Positions 16,621 to 24,673 of a stretch of 64,000 bases of DNA are shown here, one piece after another; the stretch's first letter is position 1; each line of letters begins with the position of its first letter. This DNA is from Variovorax boronicumulans (GTDB taxonomy: Bacteria; Pseudomonadota; Gammaproteobacteria; Burkholderiales; Burkholderiaceae_C). Below the pieces are notes generated by a model. The model saw only the letters and a list, made by a program, of their open reading frames with translations. It did not search any database and was not told the DNA's origin. The stretch is from NCBI RefSeq assembly GCF_029892485.1, contig NZ_JARXVG010000016.1, positions 50,715 to 114,714 on the forward strand, read 5' to 3'. Position numbers and translations under genes: made by a program.

Positions 16621-18671
16621 GTCGGCTTTCCTATGTGTTGCCACAGATACGCATAACCGAGGGCATCCATGAAGGCGGATTCCTTGTTGTCGGTCGCCGC
16701 GCTGTGGCCGCCTTCCATGTTCTCGTAGAAGCTGGTGTCGTGGCCTTGGGCGGCCAGCTTCGCGTGCATCTTGCGCGCATGCACCGGGCCCACGCGGTCG
16801 TCGCGGGTCGAGGTGGTGAAGAGCGCGGGCGGATAGCGCCCATCGGCCTTCGCGTTCTCGTAGGGCGAGAAGGTCCGGATGAAGGCCCATTCCTCGGGCT
16901 GGTCGGGGTCGCCGTACTCCGCGATCCACGAGGCGCCGGCCGACAGGTGCGTGTAGCGCTGCATGTCGAGCAGCGCGACCTCGCTCACGATCGCGCCGTA
17001 GAGCTGCGGGTAGAGCGTGAGCATGTTGCCCATCAGCAGGCCGCCGTTGCTGCCGCCCATGGCGCCGAGGTGTTTGGGCGAGGTGATCCTGCGCGCGATC
17101 AGGTCCTCGGACACGGCCGCGAAGTCTTCGCAGGTGCGAAGCCGGTTTTCCTGCAGCGCGGCCTGGTGCCAGCGCGGCCCGTACTCGCCGCCGCCGCGGA
17201 TGTTGGCGATCACGTAGACGCCGCCCTGCTCGAGCCAGGCGCGGCCGATGCTGCCGCTGTAGCTCGGCTGCAGCGAGATCTCGAAGCCGCCGTAGGCGTA
17301 CTGCAGCGTGGGATTCGTGCCGTCGGCCTTCAGGTCTTTGGGCGCGATCTCGAAGTAGGGCACGCGCGTGCCGTCCTTGGACACCGCGAAATGCTGGCTC
17401 ACGCTGTAGCGCGACGCATCGAAGAAACCGGGGCTGTCCTTCAGCACCTCGGGCTCCCCCTGGCCGATGGTGCCGATGTAGAGCGTGGTCGGCTGCAGGA
17501 AGCCGCTCACGGTGAGGAAGTAGTCGTCGTTGTCGTCCTCGTCGATGCCGCCGGCCGCGATGGTGGAGAGCGCGGGCGCGCCGCCCAGGCTCTCGCGCTT
17601 CCACGGGCCGCCGTCCTGCGGCGTGAGCACTTCGAGCCGGTTCACCACGTCGTGCATCACGTTGAGGATGAGGTGATGGCGCGTCCACGAATGGCTGTCG
17701 AGCGCAGTCGTGTCGTCGGGCTCGAACAGCACGGTGAGCTCGCGCTGGCCGGCCATGTAGTCGTCGAACTTCGCGGCCAGCAGCGAGCCCGACCTGTAGG
17801 TCGCGCCGCCCACGGTCCAGTCCTCGCGCGGCTCGATCAGCATCCACTCGCGGCGGATGTCGGTGTTGGAGTCGTCGGGCACGTCGATCTTGGTGAGCGA
17901 GCCATCGGCACCGCGCAGCCAGGTCTCGCTTTCGTAGAAGTCGATCTGGCGCGAGACGAAGTCGCGCTCGAAGCCGGGCGTGTTGTCGCGGTAGGCGCTC
18001 ACGGACATGTCCTCGTGCGCGCCTTCGTACACCGTCACGGCGGCCTCGAGCGGCGTGCCGCGCTTCCATTCCTTCACGATGCGCGGATAGCTCGAACTGG
18101 TCATCGAGCCGGGGCCGAAGTCGGTGGCCACGTAGAGGTGGTCGATGTCTTTCCAGCCCACATGGTTCTTCGCCTCGGGCAGCGTGAAGCCGCCTTCGAC
18201 GAAGGCTTTCCGCACCAGGTCGAACTCGCGCACCACGTCGGCGTCGGCGCCGCCGCGCGAGAGCGAAATGAGGCAGCGTTTGTAGTCGGGCTCCAGGCAG
18301 TCGGCGCCATGCCACACCCAGTTCTCCTTGTCGGCCGCGGCCAATGCGTCGATGTCGAGCACCGTTTCCCATGCGGGCTGGGGCTTGCGGTACTCGGCAA
18401 GCGTGGTGCGGCGCCACAGGCCCTTGGGGTGTTCCTTGTCGCGCCAGAAGTTGTAGAAGAGCGGGCCGATCTTGCGCACCATCGGGATGCGCGCGTCCGA
18501 GTCGAGCACTTCGAGGATGCCCGCTTCGAGCGCCTTGAAGGCGGGCGACTGGGCATACGTCTGCACGGTCTTCTCGTTCTCCTTGCGGGCCCAGTCGAGC
18601 TGGGCGTCGCCGTCGATGTCTTCGAGCCAGAGGTGGTCGTCTTGCGAGGTCGGGGAGGGGCTGGAGGTCAT
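16617..18671 (-). CDS. Prolyl oligopeptidase family serine peptidase (S9)
   Basis: A 684-residue peptidase with an N-terminal seven-bladed propeller (about 75-400) and a C-terminal alpha/beta hydrolase domain. The catalytic Ser is near residue 541 in GAMGGSNGGLLMGN. The Asp lies in STRDDRVGPVHARK and the His in ENMEGGHSAATDNK. The opening SQDDHLWLEDIDG is typical of S9A enzymes, which cleave short peptides after proline. There is no signal peptide, so it acts in the cytoplasm. It is the first gene of a two-gene operon with arginase. Confidence 0.93.
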   Translation of the reverse strand: MTSSPSPTSQDDHLWLEDIDGDAQLDWARKENEKTVQTYAQSPAFKALEAGILEVLDSDARIPMVRKIGPLFYNFWRDKEHPKGLWRRTTLAEYRKPQPAWETVLDIDALAAADKENWVWHGADCLEPDYKRCLISLSRGGADADVVREFDLVRKAFVEGGFTLPEAKNHVGWKDIDHLYVATDFGPGSMTSSSYPRIVKEWKRGTPLEAAVTVYEGAHEDMSVSAYRDNTPGFERDFVSRQIDFYESETWLRGADGSLTKIDVPDDSNTDIRREWMLIEPREDWTVGGATYRSGSLLAAKFDDYMAGQRELTVLFEPDDTTALDSHSWTRHHLILNVMHDVVNRLEVLTPQDGGPWKRESLGGAPALSTIAAGGIDEDDNDDYFLTVSGFLQPTTLYIGTIGQGEPEVLKDSPGFFDASRYSVSQHFAVSKDGTRVPYFEIAPKDLKADGTNPTLQYAYGGFEISLQPSYSGSIGRAWLEQGGVYVIANIRGGGEYGPRWHQAALQENRLRTCEDFAAVSEDLIARRITSPKHLGAMGGSNGGLLMGNMLTLYPQLYGAIVSEVALLDMQRYTHLSAGASWIAEYGDPDQPEEWAFIRTFSPYENAKADGRYPPALFTTSTRDDRVGPVHARKMHAKLAAQGHDTSFYENMEGGHSAATDNKESAFMDALGYAYLWQHIGKPT

Positions 18672-18849
18672 GGCCGCAGTGTACGAAGCCCCCGTGAAAA
18701 AGGCGCTGCGGGCGGTTGTTGCGGCCGCGGCCACTTTTTCATTACCTGGGCTCAGCCTCGGTGGAAACACTGAAGCGGGCGGGGCCCACGGACGCCACGC
18801 GAGGGGTATCCTGCCGGACGGCGCTTGCCCCACCAAGGAGACACAACAC

Positions 18850-20544
18850 ATGAAACACCTGAGCGGTCTTGATGCCACCTTCCTGCACCTGGAGACGCCC
18901 GAGATGCCGATGCACGTGGGCTCGCTCAACGTGCTCGATCTGCCCAAGGGCTACAAGGGCGACTTCTACGAGGACGCCAAGCAGTTCATGGCCAGCCGCA
19001 TCCACCTGGCCGACGTGTTCACGCGCAAGCTCGCGCTCATGCCCTTCGACATGTCGAACCCGGTGTGGGTGGAGGACGAGGACATCGACCTCGACTACCA
19101 CGTGCGCCACATCTCGCTGCCCCGGCCCGGCACCAACCGCCAGCTGCAGCAGTACGTCGCGCGGCTGCATTCGTCGCTCATCGACCGCAGCCGGCCGATG
19201 TGGGAGTTCTACATCATCGATGGCCTCAAGAGCGGTCAGGTGGCGCTCTACACCAAGGTGCACCACGCGGGCATCGACGGACAGGCCGGCGTGGAAGTGG
19301 GCAAGGCCATCTTCGACCTGGAGGCCACCGGCCGCGTGGTGAAGCCGCCGCGCTCGCGCCCACGCAACCACAACTACCAGCTCGGCATGGCCGAACTCGC
19401 AACGGCCGCGCTGCGCAACACGGCGCAGCAGTACGTCAAGCTCTTCAAGATGGCGCCAGCCATCGCGCGCGCCATCGGCGGCCTGGCCAAGCCCGACGAG
19501 AAGGCGGCCGAAAAGGCCACGGCCACCGCGCCGAAGAAGTTCAACCTCTTCGCGCCGCGCACTTCGCTGAACGTGTCGATCACCAACCAGCGCACCTTCG
19601 CGGGCCGCACCATCTCGCTGGCCGAGACCAAGTACATCGCCAAGCACTTCGGCGTGTCGCTCAACGACGTGGTCATGGCCACCGTCGCCGGTGCGCTGCG
19701 CCACTACCTGGCCGACAACAACGAGCTGCCCGCCAAGCCGCTGGTGGCCGGCGTGCCGGTGAGCCTGCGCGAAGCCGGCGACGACACGGCGAACAACCAG
19801 GCCAGCATGATCCTGGTGAGCCTGGCGACCGACATCACCGACCCGATCCAGCGGCTGAAGGCGATCAACGCGTCGTCCAACAGCTCCAAGTCGACGATGA
19901 ACCGCTTCAAGGCGGTGGTCCTCGATGACTTCCCCACCTTCGCCGCGCCCTGGCTGGTGTCGGGCATCGCCTCGATGGTGGGCCGCTCGGGGCTGGTGAA
20001 TCTCTTGCCGCCCGCGGCCAACGTGGCCATCTCCAACGTGGCGGGCGCGCCGTTCCCGATGTACTTTGCAGGCGCGCTCGTCACCTGCTACTACCCGGTG
20101 TCGATCGCCAGCCACGGCACCGCGCTCAACGTGACGGTGCAGAGCTACAACGGCCGCATGGACTACGGCCTGATCGCCTGCCGCCGCGCCGTTCCCGACA
20201 TCACCGAGATCGGCGACTACATGCTGGCCGAGCACAAGCTCCTGATGGACCTGACGCAGAAGCATCCCTCGGTGGCCGGCGTCACGGCGCCCAGGCCCGC
20301 GCCTGTGGCGGCACATGAGCCCGAGGTCGAGGAAGCCGCCCCCGCCGCGAAGAAGCCGGCGGCACGCAGGAAGGCGCCGGTGAGCGCGGCGGTCAAGAAG
20401 TCCGCTCCCGTCAAGGCCGCGGCCGGGAAGGCCCCGGCGAAGAAAGCGGGCAAGCCGGCACCCATCAAGCCAACTGCCAAGCCCGCGGCCCGAAAGGCCG
20501 TGCCGGCCAAGCGGTCCAGCGCTTCAAGGGCTGCGGCGGCATGA
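18850..20544 (+). CDS. Wax ester synthase/diacylglycerol acyltransferase with histone-like tail
   Basis: A 564-residue WS/DGAT O-acyltransferase that joins fatty acyl-CoA to a fatty alcohol or diacylglycerol to make neutral lipid. The active-site motif HHAGIDG is at residues 138-144. The opening LSGLDATFLHLETPEMPMHV and the late motifs NVAISNVAGAPFPMYFAGA and YNGRMDYGL are diagnostic. AAGGAG lies 9 bases before the ATG. After about residue 478 the family core ends. A Lys/Ala/Pro-rich tail of about 85 residues follows (AAKKPAARRKAP and similar), like histone H1 or the PhaF tail, which is not usual for this family. Confidence 0.93.
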   Translation: MKHLSGLDATFLHLETPEMPMHVGSLNVLDLPKGYKGDFYEDAKQFMASRIHLADVFTRKLALMPFDMSNPVWVEDEDIDLDYHVRHISLPRPGTNRQLQQYVARLHSSLIDRSRPMWEFYIIDGLKSGQVALYTKVHHAGIDGQAGVEVGKAIFDLEATGRVVKPPRSRPRNHNYQLGMAELATAALRNTAQQYVKLFKMAPAIARAIGGLAKPDEKAAEKATATAPKKFNLFAPRTSLNVSITNQRTFAGRTISLAETKYIAKHFGVSLNDVVMATVAGALRHYLADNNELPAKPLVAGVPVSLREAGDDTANNQASMILVSLATDITDPIQRLKAINASSNSSKSTMNRFKAVVLDDFPTFAAPWLVSGIASMVGRSGLVNLLPPAANVAISNVAGAPFPMYFAGALVTCYYPVSIASHGTALNVTVQSYNGRMDYGLIACRRAVPDITEIGDYMLAEHKLLMDLTQKHPSVAGVTAPRPAPVAAHEPEVEEAAPAAKKPAARRKAPVSAAVKKSAPVKAAAGKAPAKKAGKPAPIKPTAKPAARKAVPAKRSSASRAAAA

Positions 20545-20580
20545 CAGCGAGCCACAGGCCAGAAAATTGGGGCAGTTGGA

Positions 20581-20605
20581 CTAGTTTTCCGACGGTTCTA
20601 GTTTT
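20581..20605 (+). repeat. Short direct repeat upstream of the phasin-like gene
   Basis: CTAGTTTT occurs twice, 17 bases apart (20581-20588 and 20598-20605), in the 136-bp gap between the acyltransferase and the phasin-like gene. It is AT-rich against its surroundings and may be part of a promoter or regulator site. Confidence 0.4.
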
Positions 20606-20680
20606 GCAGGCCTAGGCCCTTGCGAAGAAGATGGACCCATCGCATCCGGCGACCCATTCAACTTCAAGGAAATCTTCATC

Positions 20681-21241
20681 ATGTCCACGCAAACCACCCT
20701 CGCTTCCGCAGCCATCCACGTCGTCGGCCAGTACAACGACGCGGGCAAGACCCTGGTCGGCGCCTACCGCACCGGCGTGCATCGCCTCCTGGGCGGCGCC
20801 GCTTCGCGCTACAGCAACTTCCTGGGCAGCCGCCAGATCCCGCTGGTGAGCGAACAGATCAAGGCCAACCTGATCGGTGCGCAAGAGAAGGTCAACGGCT
20901 TCCTGGCCAACCGCCTGGACATCGACACCAGCCGCATCGTCTCGGTGATGGACCGCGTTGCCGCCGGCACCACCAGCGGCATCGAAACCGTGGCCGGCCG
21001 CGTGGCCCGCGTCGAATCGCCGGTCGTCACCTCGGTGCTGAACACCCTGAACGCCGTCAACCAGCCGATCGCCACCGTCTCGGTGCAGATCGCCGACCGC
21101 ATCGCCGCCGGTGCCAAGCAGATCGAAACCCGCGTGGCCGGCGTGGACGCTGAAATCGCCAAGCCCGTGCGCACCGTGAAGCCCAAGGCCGCCGTGGCCA
21201 AGAAGCCGGTTCGCCGCGCTGCCGCCCGCAAGGCGGCCTGA
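20681..21241 (+). CDS. Phasin-like granule protein with basic C-terminus
   Basis: A 186-residue protein, mainly amphipathic helix, without signal peptide or membrane segment. The repeated valine/alanine heptad-like pattern (VSVMDRVAAGTTSGIETVAG, TVSVQIADRIAAGAKQIETR) fits a granule-surface protein. The last 25 residues are basic (KPKAAVAKKPVRRAAARKAA). Family membership is inferred from composition and from its place after a neutral-lipid synthase. Its helical part does not match a phasin motif I can name. A terminator follows at once. Confidence 0.65.
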   Translation: MSTQTTLASAAIHVVGQYNDAGKTLVGAYRTGVHRLLGGAASRYSNFLGSRQIPLVSEQIKANLIGAQEKVNGFLANRLDIDTSRIVSVMDRVAAGTTSGIETVAGRVARVESPVVTSVLNTLNAVNQPIATVSVQIADRIAAGAKQIETRVAGVDAEIAKPVRTVKPKAAVAKKPVRRAAARKAA

Positions 21242-21246
21242 CCCCC

Positions 21247-21268
21247 GAGGCGCTCTGCGCCTCTTTTT
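21247..21268 (+). terminator. Rho-independent terminator after the phasin-like gene
   Basis: GAGGCGC-TCT-GCGCCTC followed by five T; perfect 7-bp stem, starting 6 bases after the stop codon. Confidence 0.93.
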
Positions 21269-21294
21269 CTTTCTGCTATCTGGAGCACCACTGA

Positions 21295-21804
21295 ATGGCG
21301 ACCCGCACTGACGAAACTGCAAAGTTGAAGAAGAAGGCGACGCCTGGGAAGAAAGCTCCGGCGGCGAAGAAGAAGTCTGCTGCGCCCGCGGCGAAGAAAA
21401 CCGCCGCCAAGACCAAGACCAAGACCACGGCCAAGACCGCCGCCGCACCCGGCAAGGCCGAAGGCCTTCTGCGTGCGGGTCTCAAGGCGCTGGACAACGT
21501 GCGCAACGACGTCGCCAAGCGGCAGGCCAACGTGATCGAAGGCTTGCTCGGCATCGGGCAGGGCAAGGTCGATGCGACGGCTGCCAAGGCAGCGCTCACC
21601 CGCGGCTTTCCGAGCCTCGACAGCTTCGGCATCCGCAAGTTCGAGGACGTGTTCGACCAGCGCGTCGCCACCGCCCTGCAACGCCTGGGCATGCCGAGTG
21701 CGCAAGAGGTGCAGGCACTGCGCGACGAGGTGGCGGACCTGCGCGAACGCCTCGTGCAATTCGAGAACAACGCCGGGCCGCGCAGCGGCAGCGGCAAACG
21801 CTGA
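21295..21804 (+). CDS. PhaF/PhaI-type phasin with N-terminal histone-like region
   Basis: A 169-residue protein. Residues about 10-56 are Lys/Ala/Pro/Thr-rich, with KKATPGKKAPAAKKKSAAP and AAKTKTKTTAKTAAAPGK, like the DNA-binding half of PhaF but at the opposite end. The rest resembles the polyhydroxyalkanoate granule-associated domain: a helix AGLKALDNVRNDVAKRQAN, then LGMPSAQEVQALRDEVADLR, a coiled coil typical of PhaI/PhaF C-termini. It probably coats granules and contacts DNA. Confidence 0.72.
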   Translation: MATRTDETAKLKKKATPGKKAPAAKKKSAAPAAKKTAAKTKTKTTAKTAAAPGKAEGLLRAGLKALDNVRNDVAKRQANVIEGLLGIGQGKVDATAAKAALTRGFPSLDSFGIRKFEDVFDQRVATALQRLGMPSAQEVQALRDEVADLRERLVQFENNAGPRSGSGKR

Positions 21805-21826
21805 GCGACGACGACGCAAGCCGGTT

Positions 21827-22462
21827 GTGGCCAGTTCCAACACCACGCGCGACCGCATCCTGCAGACCAGCCTCGCGCTGTTCAATGCGGAAGGATTGGC
21901 GGCCGTGTCCACGCACAAGATCGCCGCCGAGCTCGGCATGAGCCCGGGCAACCTGCACTACCACTTCAAGGCCAAGCAGCTGATCGTCGAGTGGCTGTTC
22001 CGGCGCTTCGAGCAGCGGCTCGAGGCGCTCAACGGTTCCTCGCCGTCGATCACGGCCATCGACGACCTCTGGCTCGCGCTGCACCTGCGCTTCGAGGCCA
22101 TCGACGAGTACCGCTTCATCTACCGCGACATGGCCTTCCTGGCCAGCGAATACCCGGCCCTCGGCCAGCGCGCGCAGGCGCTCACCGCGCAGAACCTGCT
22201 CGCCGCGCAGACGCTGTGCGAAGGGCTGGTGGCTTCTGGCGTGATCGAGACCAGCGCCGAGCAGGCGCGCATCCTGGCCTTGCAGATGGTGTTCACCACC
22301 ACCTGCTGGTTGTCGTTCGAGCGGCTGGTGCCCGGGCGCGATGCCCTGGCGCAGGCCGATCCCGGTCTGGCGGCTTTCTATACGCTCACGCTGGTTTCCC
22401 CGTATGTTTCCAGCGAATCGAGGGCTTACCTCGATTACCTGAGGGGCAAATACCTCGGATAA
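21827..22462 (+). CDS. TetR family regulator, PhaD-like
   Basis: A 211-residue TetR protein. The helix-turn-helix region reads TTRDRILQTSLALFNAEG, then VSTHKIAAELGMSPGNLHYH and an FKAKQLIVEWLF stretch. This is strikingly like PhaD, the regulator of pseudomonad medium-chain PHA clusters, which responds to a CoA metabolite. I chose the GTG at 21827; there is no ATG at the expected place and the ribosome site is weak. It lies 22 bases after the PhaF-like gene, so it is probably co-transcribed. Confidence 0.85.
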   Translation: MASSNTTRDRILQTSLALFNAEGLAAVSTHKIAAELGMSPGNLHYHFKAKQLIVEWLFRRFEQRLEALNGSSPSITAIDDLWLALHLRFEAIDEYRFIYRDMAFLASEYPALGQRAQALTAQNLLAAQTLCEGLVASGVIETSAEQARILALQMVFTTTCWLSFERLVPGRDALAQADPGLAAFYTLTLVSPYVSSESRAYLDYLRGKYLG

Positions 22463-22494
22463 ATGAGGAAGTCGTCTGACGGGAGAGTGCAACC

Positions 22495-23325
22495 ATGGCC
22501 CCTCATGCTCGTCTTACGAAAACAGAGAAAACCCGAAAGAAAGCTGCTTCCATGACCACCGCCACCCACGATCACATCGCACCGCCTTCGCGCCTGCTGC
22601 TGTTGGCAGAGGCGCGTGCCCTTTGGGAAACAGGCGCCGGCATCGCCATGTGGCCGCTGCTGCAACTCACGCCGCGCGGCGACGGGCACCCGGTGCTCGT
22701 GCTGCCGGGCCTGGTGGCGAGCGACGTTTCCACCTTGCTGCTGCGCCGCTACCTGACGAGCCGCGGCTACGACGCCCATGGCTGGGGCCTGGGCCGCAAC
22801 CTCGGCCCGCGCGAAGGCGTGGAAGACGGCATGGTGCAACTGCTGCAGAACCTGAATGAGAAGAGCGGCCAGAAGGTCAGCGTGATCGGCTGGAGCCTCG
22901 GCGGCGTCTATGCGCGGCTGCTGGCGTCTGCGCAGCCGGATCTGATCCGCAACGTCATCACCCTGGGCAGCCCGTTCTCCGGCAGCCCGCGCGCGACCAA
23001 CGCATGGCGCGTGTACGAAGGCGTCAGCGGCCAGAGTTCGCACGACCCGCGCCGCATGAAGCACGTGCAGCCCACGCCGCCGGTGCCGACCACCTCGATC
23101 TTCAGCCGCACCGACGGCGTTGTCGCCTGGCGCTGCAGCATCGAGAAGACCGGCCCGCAGTCGGAGAACATCGAAGTGATGGCAAGCCATCTGGGGCTCG
23201 GTGCGCATCCCGCGGTGCTCTACGCGGTGGCCGACCGGCTGGCGCAGCCCGAGGGCGAATGGAAGCCCTTCAACCGCGGCCTGCTGGGGCCGCTGGTCTA
23301 TCCCGATCCCGACCGCGACTTGTGA
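22495..23325 (+). CDS. Alpha/beta hydrolase, lipase or depolymerase-like
   Basis: A 276-residue alpha/beta hydrolase. The nucleophile elbow is GWSLGGVYAR. The oxyanion region is VLVLPGLVASD. The likely acid is in SRTDGVVAW and the likely His in SHLGLGAHP. I chose the ATG at 22495 because GGGAG lies about 9 bases upstream; it adds a short basic N-terminus (TKTEKTRKKAA). A later ATG at 22552 is possible. Its place in the neutral-lipid cluster suggests it mobilises or remodels stored lipid, as PhaZ does in pha clusters. Confidence 0.82.
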   Translation: MAPHARLTKTEKTRKKAASMTTATHDHIAPPSRLLLLAEARALWETGAGIAMWPLLQLTPRGDGHPVLVLPGLVASDVSTLLLRRYLTSRGYDAHGWGLGRNLGPREGVEDGMVQLLQNLNEKSGQKVSVIGWSLGGVYARLLASAQPDLIRNVITLGSPFSGSPRATNAWRVYEGVSGQSSHDPRRMKHVQPTPPVPTTSIFSRTDGVVAWRCSIEKTGPQSENIEVMASHLGLGAHPAVLYAVADRLAQPEGEWKPFNRGLLGPLVYPDPDRDL

Positions 23326-23331
23326 GCCTTG

Positions 23332-23356
23332 GATGCGCATGTTTCCGATGCGCATC
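23332..23356. repeat. Tandem palindromic octamers between convergent genes
   Basis: GATGCGCAT occurs at 23332-23340 and GATGCGCATC at 23347-23356; each contains the palindrome ATGCGCAT. They lie between the hydrolase and the convergent MFS gene and could form a hairpin. The role is unknown. Confidence 0.35.
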
Positions 23357-23366
23357 GCGAGCAGCT

Positions 23367-24662
23367 TCACGGGTCGACGGTTCGCTCCTCCTCCTCCTCG
23401 AGCCGATCCCGCCGCATGGCGCGCCATAGCGCGAGGTCGTAGCAGATCTTGAGAAGGCCGCTGGCGACGAGCGGCAACGAGATCCAGCCGGCTGCGAACA
23501 GCGCGCCGCTCAGCGTCGGGCTGATGGCGGCGGCCAAGCTTCGCGGCACGGCCGTAAAGCTCGCGGCGGCACTGCGCTCAGCCGGCGTCACGACCGCCAT
23601 CACGTACGCTGTTCGAGTGGGCACGTCCATGGAAGAAAGCGCGCTGCGGATCATCAGCAGGCCCAGCGCCAGCGGCAAGCTCGGCGCCAGGGCGGCCAGC
23701 ACCAGGCAGACATTGGCCGGCAGGTGCGTGAAGACCATGGTGTTGAGCAACCCGATGCGCCGCGCCACAAGCGGGGCCGCAAGCTGTGATGCCGCGCCGA
23801 GGAGGCCGGTCCAGAAGAAGAACACGCCTGCCTGGGCCAGCGACAGGCCGAATCGCTCCAGCAGCCACAGCGACATCAGCGCGTTGACCGTCAGGCCACC
23901 CGCAAACGCGTCGACGCTGAAGAGGGCTGCCAGCCGCACCACGACGCGGCGTGAAGGTCCGAGGGGCGCGGGCGCCATAGGCACGCTGTCGGCGTTGCCG
24001 GTGACCGCATGGGCCGGCAGGTTCCGATAGAGCCGGAAGACGACCAGGCCGATCGCCGCGTAGACCGCGAACATGCCGCGCAAGGCGTCCAGGCGCGCGA
24101 AGTCGCCATGGCGAACCAGCCAGTCCGGAACCGCCGCGGCCAGCGCGCCGAACGCAGCACACAGGGCGCCCAGAAGGCTGTAGCGGGCGAACAGGGTGGT
24201 TCGCGCATGGCCTTTCGCTGCCGCCGCGAGCCGCGCGTGCTCCAGTGGAAGGAACACGCTGACGTCGCCGGAACTGGGATTGAGCGTGCCGACCAGCGCG
24301 ACGACCAGCAAAGGCCAGAACGAGCTCAGGCCCGCAAAGCCCAGGCCGGTCGCGGCCATCAGCAAGGCGGCGCCGCGCAGCAGCCGCCCGCCCGGGAAAC
24401 GGTACCCCCAGGCGCCGACCGCGAGCGTTGCGAGTGCCGAGCCCAGCATCGTCGCCGTGCTGACGATGCCCACCTCCAGCGTGCCGAGGCCAATCGACAG
24501 CAGATAGGCCGGCAGCAGCACCGCCATGTAGCCGTCGCCGAATGCGCGAAGTCCGCGCGCGGCGAGCAAGGGGAGCGCGCCGGGATTGACCCCGGAGGGC
24601 AGCAGGCGCGCGAGACCTGCGAGCGGGGCGGGGCCTGGGCGCCGATCGGGTTTGTCCAACAT
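23367..24662 (-). CDS. MFS transporter
   Basis: A 431-residue major-facilitator protein with 12 predicted hydrophobic segments. The first reads GYMAVLLPAYLLSIGLGTLE. It ends in an acidic stretch EEEEERTVDP. The conserved loop 2-3 motif is only loosely present. It starts 11 bases after chrA and is co-transcribed with it. MFS proteins next to chrA occur in several proteobacteria and may aid chromate or other oxyanion resistance, but the substrate here is unknown. Confidence 0.88.
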   Translation of the reverse strand: MLDKPDRRPGPAPLAGLARLLPSGVNPGALPLLAARGLRAFGDGYMAVLLPAYLLSIGLGTLEVGIVSTATMLGSALATLAVGAWGYRFPGGRLLRGAALLMAATGLGFAGLSSFWPLLVVALVGTLNPSSGDVSVFLPLEHARLAAAAKGHARTTLFARYSLLGALCAAFGALAAAVPDWLVRHGDFARLDALRGMFAVYAAIGLVVFRLYRNLPAHAVTGNADSVPMAPAPLGPSRRVVVRLAALFSVDAFAGGLTVNALMSLWLLERFGLSLAQAGVFFFWTGLLGAASQLAAPLVARRIGLLNTMVFTHLPANVCLVLAALAPSLPLALGLLMIRSALSSMDVPTRTAYVMAVVTPAERSAAASFTAVPRSLAAAISPTLSGALFAAGWISLPLVASGLLKICYDLALWRAMRRDRLEEEEERTVDP

Positions 24663-24673
24663 GGCCACTTCTT

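Noticed and set aside
16635..18773. Open frame of about 710 codons on the plus strand
   Set aside because: Antisense to the prolyl oligopeptidase gene, whose catalytic motifs are intact on the minus strand.
18850..23325. A PHA synthase in the granule cluster
   Set aside because: The synthase has the HHxxxDG motif of WS/DGAT enzymes and no PhaC lipase-like Cys motif; no PhaC gene is in the window.
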